Under the pieces are notes generated by a model, which saw only the letters and a list, made by a program, of their open reading frames with translations, had not been told where the DNA came from and did not search any database. Positions 43,300 to 52,954 of a stretch of 64,000 nt of DNA are shown here, one piece after another. A program made the position numbers and the translations under genes. The stretch is from Paenibacillus ferrarius (GTDB taxonomy: Bacteria > Bacillota > Bacilli > Paenibacillales > NBRC-103111), in NCBI RefSeq assembly GCF_002027705.1, contig NZ_MBTG01000066.1, positions 124,001-188,000 on the forward strand, read 5' to 3'. Position 1 is the stretch's first letter; the number at the start of each line of letters is the position of its first letter.

Positions 43300-43539
43300 A
43301 TGAACAGATCCATTAATATCCAGGACAATTTTCTTAATCAACTGCGCAAAGAAAGCATTCCCGTTACCGTCTATTTAACCAATGGGTTTCAAATCAGAGG
43401 ATTAATTCGCGCTTTTGACAATTTCACCATTATCATTGATAGCGAAGGCCGTCAGCAAATGGTGTACAAGCATGCAATCTCTACCTTCACTCCGCAGCGT
43501 GCAGTTTCGCTCATGGCGGCAGCTGAAGCTACGGAATAA
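43300..43539 (+). CDS. hfq: RNA chaperone Hfq
   Basis: 79 residues. Sm1 (VTVYLTNGFQIRGLIRAFDN) and Sm2 (VYKHAISTF) motifs define the hexameric Sm-like chaperone that binds small RNAs and A-rich mRNA. ATG 43300 follows AAGGGGG. miaA-hfq is a conserved pair. The tail is short, as in Gram-positive Hfq. Confidence 0.97.
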   Translation: MNRSINIQDNFLNQLRKESIPVTVYLTNGFQIRGLIRAFDNFTIIIDSEGRQQMVYKHAISTFTPQRAVSLMAAAEATE

Positions 43540-43611
43540 TCAATACTTCGTTTCGTTCGTTTTGCAACTTTTTAATGGACTGAATCGTCTAACCGAATAG
43601 AAACTTGTGGG

Positions 43612-43639
43612 AGCAACCTTGTTTAAGGTTGTTCTTTTG
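43612..43639 (+). terminator. terminator after hfq
   Basis: AGCAACCTT (43612-43620) pairs with AAGGTTGTT (43625-43633), followed by CTTTTG. Confidence 0.75.
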
Positions 43640-43677
43640 TTGGTTATTAGATAAAGATATGAACAACGGGGGAGTCG

Positions 43678-46284
43678 GTGGATTTGGAGAAACCTACGAA
43701 CAAGCAAACGGCAGCGAATACGAAATCGAAGCCGAAAGGAAACGGTAAAGGTTCTAAGAAAAAGGGATTTAGTTTCCGGAAGCTGATTACAGGTACAATT
43801 ATCGCAGCGATTTTAGCTCTTATATGTGCATTAGCCATTTATATCGTCGTTATTATGAGCGGCTTCAAAATCCTGGAAAACAATATTGATAAAATTGAGA
43901 CTACGAATGAATCAACGCTTATTTATGCGCAAGAAGAAGGCAAAGATAAAGATGGCAAAGACAAGCCAGCGAAGGAAATTGCCAAGATCTACAAAGGCGA
44001 AAACCGCGAGAGCGTCAATATTAAAGATGTTCCGGAGCGCTTGAAGCAAGCGTTCATTGCAACAGAAGACCGCCGCTTTGAACAGCATGCAGGCGTCGAC
44101 TTCTGGGCGATTGGACGCGCTTTGGCCAAAGATATCATTCATATGAGCGCTGTAGAAGGCGGAAGTACGATTACGCAGCAGCTGGCCAAAAATGTGTTTC
44201 TTAGCTCTGAGAAAACAGCGTTCCGCAAAGGAACAGAGATGTCCATTGCGTTTGCGCTAGACGAGAAGTATACGAAGGATGAAATTCTTGAACGATATTT
44301 GAATCGTATCTTTTTTGGGAGCAATGCTTATGGGATCAAAGCCGCTGCCAAGGTATACTTCGGGAAGTCCAATCTGAACGATCTGAAGATTTGGGAAATG
44401 GCGACACTTGCGGCATTGCCGAAGGCGCCTTCCAAATATTCGCCGCTCAAAAACCCTGATCTTTCCAAGGAGCGCCGGGCTGTTGTTCTTAGATTGATGA
44501 CCGATCAAGGCTATATCACCGAAGCCGAGCGTGCGGAAGCGGCAGCCGTTGATTATGTAGCTCCGCCGGCTGCAACCCAAGGTTCACAGGAATATGCGAC
44601 ATATGTGGACTATGTGATGAATGAAGCGGAAGATATGTATGGCATTGATGAAGATGAATTGCTGACAAAAGGGTACCACATCTACACGTCAATGAATGTG
44701 AAAGCTCAACAAACGATGGAGACAACCTATGCGAATCCGAGCTTTTTCCAAAAGGATGCTTCAGACGGTCAGAAAATTCAAAGCGCGATGGTCATTATGG
44801 ACAACAAAACCGGTGCCTTAATGGCGATGATAGGCGGTCGGGATTATAAATCCAGAGGGTTCAGCCGCGTGTATTCCAAAAGGCAGCCAGGTTCCTCTTT
44901 CAAACCGATAGCCGCCTATGGACCGGCACTAGAAAGCGGAAAGTATACGCCGTATTCCATCATGGATGATACGCAAACATCATTCGGCAACGGAACCTAC
45001 TCGCCTCGAAATTATGACCGTGCGACACATGGACAAATATCGATGTTTGAGGCGGTCAAAAAATCGTATAACTTGGCTCCGGTCTGGCTGCTAGATCAAA
45101 TTAAAGTCACAACCGGAATGGATTTTGCCAAAAAGCTCGGCATTCCATTAAACGCAACAAAAGATCGTAACTTGTCGATCGCGTTAGGCGGCTTAACCGA
45201 TGGCGTATCGCCATTGCAAATGGCAGCGGCTTACACAGCTTTTGCGAATCAAGGCGTTCAAAATAAGACCCATGCCATTCTGCGCATTACAGATGCTAAA
45301 GACAAGGAAGTTGCCGTTTATAAGCCTGAGAGCAAGCAAGTGATTCAACCGAAAACGGCTTATTATATGACGCTCCTGCTGCAAGGGGTAGTTGAACCGG
45401 GCGGTACGGGAACCAAAGCGAAAATGAACCGTCCTGTAGCGGGAAAAACAGGAACAACGGGACTCGACATCAAGGGAATTGAGCAATATGATCGTGATGT
45501 TTGGTTCGTCGGTTATACACCGGAATGGACAGCAGCGGTGTGGGAAGGCTTCGATAAAGTCGATGCCAAGCATTACGTGACGATAGGAAGCGGAAGTCCG
45601 TCCATGATTTTCAAGGAAGTCATGACCAAATCGTTGGATGGCCGGCCCGTTACAAACTTTGTGAAGCCGGATAGTGTGCCTGATTTGACGGAACCGCCAA
45701 GCGGTATCAGCGATTTGACGGCCATTTATGAACCTGATAAAAAGTCAGTGAAAATAGCTTGGTCATCTCTGGGAGACAAAATTGCTTATCAGCTTTATCG
45801 TAAAGGTGCAGCGGAAGCAGATGCCAGAATGTTGATACAATCAGCTACGCCTAGCGTGAATGATACCTCCGTGAACAGTGGGGAATCGTACCAATATTAT
45901 GTTGTGCCTATCAGTATAGATACGAATGCCCAAGGGGCCAAGTCGAATGTGGCTGGCGTAGAAGTACCGAAGGATGACACATTGCCGGGTGGTGTAAGTC
46001 CATCGCCAACGCCAACGATGTCGCCATCTCCTTCGCCTGGCAATGGGAAGGATCCTTTGGGGCCATCAACGTCACCAGGAACTAAACCAACGACTTCGCC
46101 AACCAATACAGATAAGCCGGGTTCTAGTCCTAGTTCAAGCCCGAGCCCTAGTCCTGGCAGTAATCCCAATCCAAGTCCAAGTCCTTCGCCAAGTCCAAGC
46201 GCTCCTCCGGCAAACAAGCCTGTGGATGGAACTTCAGACAAACCGAAGGATGCAGGTCAGGTCATTGCTCCAATCAATCCATAA
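43678..46284 (+). CDS. class A penicillin-binding protein (PBP1A)
   Basis: 868 residues. A basic cytoplasmic tail and one TM helix (about 38-62) precede the GT51 transglycosylase (ATEDRRFEQHAGVD, GGSTITQQLAKNVFL, RIFFGSNAYGIKAAA). The transpeptidase has SSFKP (Ser in SxxK), KSYN and KTGTTG. A fibronectin-III-like domain (about 680-760) and a Ser/Pro/Thr repeat tail follow. It polymerises and crosslinks peptidoglycan. The GTG start has GGGGGAG six bases before it. Confidence 0.95.
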   Translation: MDLEKPTNKQTAANTKSKPKGNGKGSKKKGFSFRKLITGTIIAAILALICALAIYIVVIMSGFKILENNIDKIETTNESTLIYAQEEGKDKDGKDKPAKEIAKIYKGENRESVNIKDVPERLKQAFIATEDRRFEQHAGVDFWAIGRALAKDIIHMSAVEGGSTITQQLAKNVFLSSEKTAFRKGTEMSIAFALDEKYTKDEILERYLNRIFFGSNAYGIKAAAKVYFGKSNLNDLKIWEMATLAALPKAPSKYSPLKNPDLSKERRAVVLRLMTDQGYITEAERAEAAAVDYVAPPAATQGSQEYATYVDYVMNEAEDMYGIDEDELLTKGYHIYTSMNVKAQQTMETTYANPSFFQKDASDGQKIQSAMVIMDNKTGALMAMIGGRDYKSRGFSRVYSKRQPGSSFKPIAAYGPALESGKYTPYSIMDDTQTSFGNGTYSPRNYDRATHGQISMFEAVKKSYNLAPVWLLDQIKVTTGMDFAKKLGIPLNATKDRNLSIALGGLTDGVSPLQMAAAYTAFANQGVQNKTHAILRITDAKDKEVAVYKPESKQVIQPKTAYYMTLLLQGVVEPGGTGTKAKMNRPVAGKTGTTGLDIKGIEQYDRDVWFVGYTPEWTAAVWEGFDKVDAKHYVTIGSGSPSMIFKEVMTKSLDGRPVTNFVKPDSVPDLTEPPSGISDLTAIYEPDKKSVKIAWSSLGDKIAYQLYRKGAAEADARMLIQSATPSVNDTSVNSGESYQYYVVPISIDTNAQGAKSNVAGVEVPKDDTLPGGVSPSPTPTMSPSPSPGNGKDPLGPSTSPGTKPTTSPTNTDKPGSSPSSSPSPSPGSNPNPSPSPSPSPSAPPANKPVDGTSDKPKDAGQVIAPINP

Positions 46285-46347
46285 GCATTACAATGAAGAA
46301 GAGTTATTCTGACGAATCCCACTATTTCACACCTGGAGGAAATGACA

Positions 46348-47064
46348 ATGAACGCAGTCAAATCAAAGAAATTATTGCCGGTTGTACTAATCGGACTGAC
46401 CTTGTTAGCCGCTGCTTGCGGCAACAAGCCGTCTGAAACAGCAGGAGGGACAGCAACGCCTAAGAGCGGAGCTACGGCGGCAGCAACCGCTACTCCAGCA
46501 ACAAGCGCCACAGCTTCACCTGCGGCATCCAAACAATGGACGAAAGCACCGGATATGGTGATTGACGTCAAGAAAACGTATCAAGCGGAAGTGAAAACGT
46601 CCAAAGGTTCCTTTACGATTGATCTGTTTGCCAATGAAGCTCCCAAAACGGTAAATAACTTTGTCTTCTTATCCAAAGAAGGGTTTTACAACAACGTTAC
46701 GTTTCATCGGATTATCAAAAACTTTATGATTCAAACGGGAGACCCGCAAGGAACAGGCCGAGGAGGCCCTGGGTACAAATTTGCCGATGAACTGAAAACA
46801 ACGCATAAATATGAAGCGGGTATTGTTGCCATGGCCAATTCAGGGCCGAATACGAACGGCAGCCAGTTCTTCATTTGCTCAGGAGATGATTGCTCTGCAC
46901 TCAACAAAAAGCCTGACTACACCATTTTCGGCAAAGTAACGGCTGAAGGCATGGCGACGATTGCCAAAATCGCCGAGACTCCTGTTGAGATGGGCGGAGA
47001 ATCAACTCCGAGCAAGCCCAAAGAAAAGGTAACGATCGACGCGATCACCATCAAAGAAAAATAA
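46348..47064 (+). CDS. cyclophilin-type peptidyl-prolyl isomerase lipoprotein
   Basis: 238 residues. The lipobox LAAAC (Cys24) anchors it outside the membrane; an Ala/Thr-rich linker leads to the cyclophilin domain (FLSKEGFYNNVTFHRIIKNF, MIQTGDPQGTGRGGPGYKF, MANSGPNTNGSQFFI). It speeds proline isomerisation in secreted proteins. ATG 46348 is chosen because the GGAGGA site is only one base from the ATG at 46342. Confidence 0.93.
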   Translation: MNAVKSKKLLPVVLIGLTLLAAACGNKPSETAGGTATPKSGATAAATATPATSATASPAASKQWTKAPDMVIDVKKTYQAEVKTSKGSFTIDLFANEAPKTVNNFVFLSKEGFYNNVTFHRIIKNFMIQTGDPQGTGRGGPGYKFADELKTTHKYEAGIVAMANSGPNTNGSQFFICSGDDCSALNKKPDYTIFGKVTAEGMATIAKIAETPVEMGGESTPSKPKEKVTIDAITIKEK

Positions 47065-47111
47065 ATGTGTTGAGTATGAATGCTTAAACAAAGGGTAGGA
47101 GAGGATGCCGG

Positions 47112-47771
47112 GTGAAGCAGCCATGTTTATTGTTCCACGGTTTTACGGGGGGGCCTTATGAGGTGGAACCGTTAGCTCGGCATTTGCGAGACCGCGGTCA
47201 GCTTTGTGAAGTGCCCAGACTGCCATGGAACGGGGATTCGTACCATCATCTGAAGTCGTCTCATTGGGAAGACTGGGTGCGGGCAGCTGAAGAGCATGCG
47301 CAGGCAATGACAGCGAAATACGGCTCTTTCGATATGGTCGGTTTCTCCATGGGGGGACTGCTTGCTGCGTATTTAGCGGTCAGATATCCAATTCGCAGAC
47401 TTATTTTACTTAACACGGCGGTGATTTACGTCAGTCCAGGCAGAATGCTTGAAGTGATACGCGATGAATGGAAGTACCAGCGCAAAGTAAGTCTGGTCAA
47501 AGCCAAGTCAACGCCGCTCAGAGCCGCTTGGCAATTCACACGGTTGGTCCGGCATCTGAAACCGGAGCTGAGCCAAGTACATATCCCCACATTGATCGCG
47601 CAGTCTGAAAGGGATCAGGTAATACATCCACAAAGTGCGCGCTATATCTACAGTAAATTGAGAGGTCAACGCGAAATCCATTGGCATCCTAGATCCGATC
47701 ATCTTATTTGTCATAGCGACGATGCACCTAACCTGTTTCGTCAAGTGAGCGTATTTTTGGACAAGGAGTAG
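47112..47771 (+). CDS. alpha/beta hydrolase, carboxylesterase (Est30-like)
   Basis: 219 residues. CLLFHGFTGGPYEVEPLARH is the HGF(T/S)G oxyanion opening of the Est30 group; the nucleophile is in VGFSMGGLLAAY, the acid in QSERDQVIHP and the His in RSDHLICHSD. GAGAGGATGCCGG precedes the GTG. The physiological substrate is unknown. It may be co-transcribed with the next gene, five bases away. Confidence 0.88.
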   Translation: MKQPCLLFHGFTGGPYEVEPLARHLRDRGQLCEVPRLPWNGDSYHHLKSSHWEDWVRAAEEHAQAMTAKYGSFDMVGFSMGGLLAAYLAVRYPIRRLILLNTAVIYVSPGRMLEVIRDEWKYQRKVSLVKAKSTPLRAAWQFTRLVRHLKPELSQVHIPTLIAQSERDQVIHPQSARYIYSKLRGQREIHWHPRSDHLICHSDDAPNLFRQVSVFLDKE

Positions 47772-47776
47772 CTTGG

Positions 47777-48472
47777 ATGAGTGTGAGAACCCATATGAAC
47801 AAAAACCAAAAAACAATGACAGCCAAACCTAGGAAAAGCAAGGGGAATGCCCCAAAATCGAAGCTGCGTCGCAGTTTAACGACCTTGTTTCGGCTTTGTA
47901 TGATTGGGTTTCTCTTGGGGGTTGCGTGGATCGTTTATGTCCAGTGGAAAGTACAAGTAGCTCCCAACCAGCCTCTGCCAGAACAAGTAGATGTTGGCAT
48001 TGTGCTAGGCGCTTCCCTTCGTCAGGACATTCCAAGCCCAGGGCTGCAGGAACGGCTGGATTTGGCCATTCAGCTGTACAAGCAGGGGAAATTCAAACAG
48101 CTGATTGTCAGCGGCGGATTGGACCATAATGGTTCCAAATTGACGGAAGCCGAAGGGATGCGCGATTATTTAGTGAAAAAAGGGCTGCCGGCCAAGAGCA
48201 TTCTAATCGAGCCGCGGGCTACAAGCACTTATGAGAATTTGCTTTACAGCAAGCAAATTATGGATCAGAAGGGTTGGGTCAGTTCGATTATTATGACCCA
48301 TAGCTACCATGGCTCGCGGTCCCTGGATATCGCGGAAACGGTTGGTTTGAAGCAGCCGCTTGTCTCCTCCACGAAGTCGGAAGTGCTGTTCATGCCGTAT
48401 CATGAGGCACGGGAAACGATGGCCTATACGAAATGGATATGGACGAAAATACTGCTAAAGGCTGGCATATAA
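47777..48472 (+). CDS. YdcF/SanA-family DUF218 protein
   Basis: 231 residues. One TM helix (about residues 38-58) is followed by the DUF218 domain: VDVGIVLGASLRQDIPSPGL, LIVSGGLDHNGSKLTEAEGM, IEPRATSTYENL and MTHSYHGSRSLDIAE. Relatives act in envelope integrity or vancomycin sensitivity (SanA), with unknown chemistry. AAGGAG is eight bases before the ATG. Confidence 0.88.
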   Translation: MSVRTHMNKNQKTMTAKPRKSKGNAPKSKLRRSLTTLFRLCMIGFLLGVAWIVYVQWKVQVAPNQPLPEQVDVGIVLGASLRQDIPSPGLQERLDLAIQLYKQGKFKQLIVSGGLDHNGSKLTEAEGMRDYLVKKGLPAKSILIEPRATSTYENLLYSKQIMDQKGWVSSIIMTHSYHGSRSLDIAETVGLKQPLVSSTKSEVLFMPYHEARETMAYTKWIWTKILLKAGI

Positions 48473-48477
48473 AAGAA

Positions 48478-48530
48478 AAAAGCATGGCAGATAAGCGGAG
48501 AAGTCCACTTGTCCGTCATGCTTTTTTTGA
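48478..48530. terminator. bidirectional terminator between YdcF-like and SDR genes
   Basis: AAAAAGCATG pairs with CATGCTTTTTTT through an interrupted long stem; A-run left, T-run right, between convergent genes. Confidence 0.75.
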
Positions 48531-48548
48531 CGTGCATCCTAGTCCTAG

Positions 48549-49418
48549 TTAACCGTTCACGATTGTGCCGCCATTCACATGCAGTACTTGCCCGGCCATG
48601 TAGGAGGAATCCTCGCTGGCAAGGAACACATAACTTGCTGCCAATTCGCTGGGCTGACCAGCACGTTTCATGGGGGTGGTCGAGCCGAAGGTTGCCACTT
48701 CTTCTGCTGTAAAGGTAGAAGGTATGAGAGGCGTCCAAATCGGTCCAGGTGCCACAGCATTCACGCGAATTCCTTGGGCATTCAGTTGAAGGGACAATGA
48801 GCGTGTGAAGGTGACGATGGCGCCTTTGGTAGCGGAGTAATCGAGCAAGCTCTCATGCCCTTGATAAGCTGTAATGGAAGCTGTATTAATAATCGCGCTT
48901 CCCGGCTTCAAATGAGGCAATGCTGCTTTCGTCATATAGAAAAAGGAGAAAATGTTCGTGCGAAAGGTTCGCTCGAGCTGCTCTGATGTAATATTGGCTA
49001 TGCTTGGCTGCGGATGCTGCTCAGCGGCATTATTAATCAGGATATCGAGCTTGCCGAACTTCTGAATAACTTGTTCGATCAAATGGGTACAGAAGTTCTC
49101 ATCGCCAATATCGCCTGCGACATGTAGGCATTGCCGTCCGGCCTTTTCTACATGACGATGTGTTTCTTCGGCATCAGCATGCTCGTTGAGATAGACGAAC
49201 ACGACATCTGCGCCTTCTTTGGCATAAGCAATAGCAACAGCCCGGCCTATGCCGCTGTCACCTCCGGTAATCAATGCAACTTTATCTTGCAGCTTGCCTG
49301 CCGCCTTATATGGAGCTGGTTCAAACACAGGCCGAGGATTCATCTGATCTTCGAGGCCTGGCTGCTGGTTCTGGTGCTGAGGGGGAAAAGCAGGTTTCTG
49401 TTCGGTAGCTGTAGCCAT
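48549..49418 (-). CDS. SDR family oxidoreductase, YhdF/YhxC-like
   Basis: 289 residues with the 40-residue N-terminal extension (PPQHQNQQPG, MNPRPVF) typical of the general-stress SDR group. Cofactor motif TGGDSGIGRAVAIAYAKEGA, NNAAEQHP and catalytic YSATKGA are intact. Substrate unknown; relatives respond to stress. On the minus strand, with its own ribosome site (AAAGGAGCATTC). Confidence 0.93.
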   Translation of the reverse strand: MATATEQKPAFPPQHQNQQPGLEDQMNPRPVFEPAPYKAAGKLQDKVALITGGDSGIGRAVAIAYAKEGADVVFVYLNEHADAEETHRHVEKAGRQCLHVAGDIGDENFCTHLIEQVIQKFGKLDILINNAAEQHPQPSIANITSEQLERTFRTNIFSFFYMTKAALPHLKPGSAIINTASITAYQGHESLLDYSATKGAIVTFTRSLSLQLNAQGIRVNAVAPGPIWTPLIPSTFTAEEVATFGSTTPMKRAGQPSELAASYVFLASEDSSYMAGQVLHVNGGTIVNG

Positions 49419-49472
49419 GAGGGAATGCTCCTTTCATCCTATCCAAATTCTTAGTTAGGATGCAGCAATGGC

Positions 49473-50300
49473 CTACAAATCATACTTGACGCGGTAATGA
49501 TAGCCAGAGGAAGCCTGATAGCCAAGCTTTTCATACAAGCTAACGGCAGGTTGATTGCTGGCAACGACCTGCAAATATTGCCGCTGAGCTCCTTGCTCCA
49601 TACTCCACTCCGTTAAGGCATGCATCAATAGGTAACCGATACCTTTACCGCGGTGGTTCTCGTGGACGACAACGTTAACGAAGCCCGCCCATTCCCCTTC
49701 GACGAGAGCGGTTCCTAATGCAAGGATTTGGCCATCTTGCAGAAGCTTGACGAACCCTTTGGCTTCAGGCATTCGATCAAAAAGACCTGCATAGAAGGCT
49801 CTGCGTTCTTCTGGAAACTGTTCCAGCTCGAGAAAAGCGGCAAGCCAATCGGCATCTGGCTTATCCGTCCAAACTGTCGTGACAGCGGAGTGAGCTTGCT
49901 GAATCCGTTTGTTATAGGCTCGTTCTGCAACTTCATGACTGGATGCACTCATTAATAAACATGGCGTATCAAGCGAATAGCCTTCTGCTTCTAGCCTTTC
50001 ATCCAAACCTGCGGGAGAAGCGCCGCTCACATGAAAGATGGCCGGCAAGTGCTGTGATAAATAAAACTGCTCGATTTTCGCCAACCATTGGGGGTCTTTG
50101 GGGTACTCACCAATAGCAAGCACACTATTTGCGCGTTTAGTAACGCCTTGAGAGGCTCGAACCAGCCAATGCTCAAGATGATGCGAGGCTTCAGCAGGCC
50201 AAGTATTCGAAGCTATGGGTTCGATCGTCGAGCACAAATCGGTTTCCTTATTCAATGGGGAACAACTCCAATCTTCATTTCGATATAAATAAATATACAT
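49473..50300 (-). CDS. GNAT family N-acetyltransferase
   Basis: 275 residues. The first 130 are of unknown fold; the rest is a GNAT domain with FVNVVVHENHRGKGIGYLLM for acetyl-CoA binding and NQPAVSLYEKLGYQ. The substrate is unknown. Shares the intergenic region 50301-50408 with the divergent gene, where AT-rich promoters must lie. Confidence 0.85.
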   Translation of the reverse strand: MYIYLYRNEDWSCSPLNKETDLCSTIEPIASNTWPAEASHHLEHWLVRASQGVTKRANSVLAIGEYPKDPQWLAKIEQFYLSQHLPAIFHVSGASPAGLDERLEAEGYSLDTPCLLMSASSHEVAERAYNKRIQQAHSAVTTVWTDKPDADWLAAFLELEQFPEERRAFYAGLFDRMPEAKGFVKLLQDGQILALGTALVEGEWAGFVNVVVHENHRGKGIGYLLMHALTEWSMEQGAQRQYLQVVASNQPAVSLYEKLGYQASSGYHYRVKYDL

Positions 50301-50408
50301 ATTTATGCATAAAAATACAATAAGGTAAAGTGGAAAATAAACCTTTTATAAGGTAAGCTATGAGACAGAGGATTACATACAGCTGCAGATGAATAGGAGG
50401 CAGATTGC

Positions 50409-50888
50409 TTGGAACTCAAGATACGCTCAGCGCGCTTGGAGGATTATGAAGCAGTAAACGCCCTGATTCGTACCGGGCAAGAGGAGCATGCGGATGCATT
50501 GCCGGATCGGTTTGCCAGACTTGACCGTGTAGTAGCTATGGGCTGGTATCGGAGCTTCTCCGATCAGATGAGCAAAGCAATTCTTGTAGCAGAAACAAGC
50601 GGTTTGGTAGTTGGCACAGCTATGCTTGAAATGAAAAAAAGCCAGGCTTACGAAGCTTTAGTTCCTCGCACCTATGCCTATATCAACGAATTGGCTGTTT
50701 CACCCGATTATCAGCGGCAGGGTATCGGTACGAAGCTCTATCAAGCTGCTGCCGATTGGGCTCAGCAACGGCAAGCTTCATCGCTTGAGCTCAACGTGTG
50801 GGAGTTCAATGAACGCGCCATCGCCTTTTATCAATCGTTAGGTATGCTGACCTTGAATCGAACGATGACCATTCAATTGCAAGATTGA
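50409..50888 (+). CDS. GNAT family N-acetyltransferase
   Basis: 159 residues. INELAVSPDYQRQGIGTKLY is the acetyl-CoA-binding motif A, and ELNVWEFNERAIAFYQSLGM the motif B. TTG start after GGAGG at eight bases. The substrate is unknown; it is divergent from another GNAT gene and followed by the lipoate ligase after 16 bases. Confidence 0.9.
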   Translation: MELKIRSARLEDYEAVNALIRTGQEEHADALPDRFARLDRVVAMGWYRSFSDQMSKAILVAETSGLVVGTAMLEMKKSQAYEALVPRTYAYINELAVSPDYQRQGIGTKLYQAAADWAQQRQASSLELNVWEFNERAIAFYQSLGMLTLNRTMTIQLQD

Positions 50889-50904
50889 AAGAAGGAGAAC
50901 GACA

Positions 50905-51906
50905 ATGCTATTTATAGACAATGAAGGAATTACAGATCCGCGCATTAATTTGGCGATTGAAGAATATGCACTGAGACAATTGCCTTCGGAGGAAAGTTAT
51001 CTTCTGTTTTATATCAACGAGCCTTCCATCATCATTGGTAAAAACCAAAATACACTGGAAGAAATTAATTCGGAGTATGTGAAATCCCGCAACCTGCATG
51101 TCGTTCGCAGACTATCCGGCGGCGGGGCGGTGTATCATGATTTGGGGAATTTGAACTTCAGTTTCATAACCAAAGATGACGGCAATTCCTTTCACAATTT
51201 CCAAAAGTTCACCGAGCCAGTCGTGGCTGCGCTTGGCAGTCTTGGGGTTGAAGCGGCTTTGACGGGAAGAAATGATATTCAAGTCGGTGAGCGCAAAATT
51301 TCTGGCAATGCCCAGTTCTCAACGAAAGGCAGAATGTTCAGTCATGGCACACTGCTTTTTGACTCCGAAATAGAAAATGTCGTATCCGCGCTGAAAGTAA
51401 GCCCGGATAAAATCCAGTCCAAAGGGATTAAATCGATTCGGAGCAGGGTGGCTAACATTGTCGAGCTGCTAAATGAACCCATTACGATGGAAGAGTTCCG
51501 ATTAAAGCTGCTTTCCTTTATTTTTGGCGTCGAAACCGATCAGATTCCAACTTATACATTGACTAAGGAAGACTGGTCCCGTATTCACGAGCTATCCCAA
51601 GAGCGTTACCAGAACTGGGACTGGAATTATGGGAAATCGCCCAAAAGCACAGTTCAAAACTCCAAACGCTTCAAAGGCGTTGGTTCTGTGGATGTGCGGC
51701 TAGATATTGAGGAAGGACGTATCAATCAAGCGAAAATCTACGGTGATTTCTTCGGAGCAGGCGATGTGGCTGAGCTGGAAGACATCTTAAAAGGTTCGCG
51801 CTATGAGGAATCAGCGCTCAGAGAGCGATTAGCGCAAGTGGACATGCGCCGTTATTTTGGAGCGCTTGATCTGGACTCTTTTACAGCATTACTCATGTTA
51901 TCTTAA
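50905..51906 (+). CDS. lplJ: lipoate-protein ligase LplJ
   Basis: 333 residues. It activates free lipoate with ATP and attaches it to lipoyl domains of dehydrogenase complexes. RRLSGGGAVYHDLGNLNFSF and the catalytic-lysine region (GERKISGNAQFSTKGRMFSH) are present, followed by the C-terminal accessory domain. GAAGGAGAACG precedes the ATG. Confidence 0.95.
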   Translation: MLFIDNEGITDPRINLAIEEYALRQLPSEESYLLFYINEPSIIIGKNQNTLEEINSEYVKSRNLHVVRRLSGGGAVYHDLGNLNFSFITKDDGNSFHNFQKFTEPVVAALGSLGVEAALTGRNDIQVGERKISGNAQFSTKGRMFSHGTLLFDSEIENVVSALKVSPDKIQSKGIKSIRSRVANIVELLNEPITMEEFRLKLLSFIFGVETDQIPTYTLTKEDWSRIHELSQERYQNWDWNYGKSPKSTVQNSKRFKGVGSVDVRLDIEEGRINQAKIYGDFFGAGDVAELEDILKGSRYEESALRERLAQVDMRRYFGALDLDSFTALLMLS

Positions 51907-51936
51907 TTTTTAGCAGCGACAGGGGGAAATCGGGCA

Positions 51937-52566
51937 ATGACGAAGCTTTATTTGATTCGGCATGGGGAAACACAGTGGAATGAGGAGCGCAGAATGCAAG
52001 GACACTTGGACTCGCCTCTAACAGCCAAAGGACAGCAGCAGGCGACTTGGTTGTCCAATGCTTTGCAGGATGTTCATTTTGACAAGTTGTGTGCAAGCAG
52101 CAGCGGGCGTGCTCTTCAAACGGCAACGATAGTGAAAGGCACACGTGACATGGACATTCACACTTCCGATGACTGGAGAGAAATGAATTTAGGGGCATGG
52201 GAAGGGCGAATCTCCTCTGAAATTGAGGAACTGGACCCGGATAACTTTCATGCGTTCTGGCACGCTCCCCAGATGTACAAGACTTCAAAAGGTGAATCGT
52301 TTGAAGATCTGCAAAGACGTGTTATTCCTGCTCTAGAACGTTTGGTTGAAGAACATGCAGGGAAAACAATTGCCTTGGTGTCGCATTCGGTGACATTGAA
52401 AATTATCATGGCGTATTTGGAGCAGAAATCGCTGGCCGAGCTGTGGAACCCGCCTTATTTTCATCCAACTTGCTTAAGTATCGTTGAATTCAAGGATAGC
52501 AGACCTCATATTCAGCTCCATGCGGATACATCCCATTTTCCAGAAGAAAGGAAGGAATATGTATGA
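51937..52566 (+). CDS. histidine phosphatase (phosphoglycerate mutase-like)
   Basis: 209 residues. Phosphohistidine motif LIRHGETQWNEERRMQG, ASSSGRALQTA, the Glu region EMNLGAWEGR and second His in LVSHSVTLKII. This set fits broad phosphatases such as PhoE or alpha-ribazole phosphatase; substrate not determinable. AGGGGGAAATCG precedes the ATG; its end overlaps the next gene by four bases. Confidence 0.92.
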   Translation: MTKLYLIRHGETQWNEERRMQGHLDSPLTAKGQQQATWLSNALQDVHFDKLCASSSGRALQTATIVKGTRDMDIHTSDDWREMNLGAWEGRISSEIEELDPDNFHAFWHAPQMYKTSKGESFEDLQRRVIPALERLVEEHAGKTIALVSHSVTLKIIMAYLEQKSLAELWNPPYFHPTCLSIVEFKDSRPHIQLHADTSHFPEERKEYV

Positions 52567-52868
52567 TTCTAGAAGTAGCCATACTTCCTGTCATTCCAGG
52601 GAAAAATGCAGAGTTTGAAGCAGCGTTTCAGCAAGCCTCGTCGATCATTTCATCAATGAAAGGCTATATCTCTCATGAGTTGCAAGTATGTCTCGAGGAT
52701 AGCAACAAATATTTGCTGCTTGTTCACTGGGAGACTCTTGAAGACCATACGGTGGGCTTTCGAGGTTCAGCGGAATATCAAGAGTGGCGCAAGCTGCTGC
52801 ACCATTTCTATGATCCGTTCCCTGTGGTCGAGCATTATATCGTTAACCAATCTTATAAGCCCCAATAA
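52563..52868 (+). CDS. antibiotic biosynthesis monooxygenase (ABM) domain protein
   Basis: 101 residues of the ferredoxin-like ABM fold: ILEVAILPVIPGKNAEFEAA, MKGYISHELQVCLE, VHWETLEDHTVGFR. Members range from quinol monooxygenases to haem-degrading enzymes; the Asn/Trp/His haem-oxygenase set is not evident. Translationally coupled to the phosphatase. Confidence 0.85.
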   Translation: MILEVAILPVIPGKNAEFEAAFQQASSIISSMKGYISHELQVCLEDSNKYLLLVHWETLEDHTVGFRGSAEYQEWRKLLHHFYDPFPVVEHYIVNQSYKPQ

Positions 52869-52954
52869 GGGCTGGCGCGGTCTAAAATGGATCAAACGAG
52901 CGTAGGATGGATTGATACGAACCAAGAAACCATCCTGTGAACGAGGTGATCCTC

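Noticed and set aside
46000..46230. Tandem nucleotide repeat in the PBP gene as a mobile or variable element
   Set aside because: It simply encodes the Ser/Pro-rich tail usual for this family.
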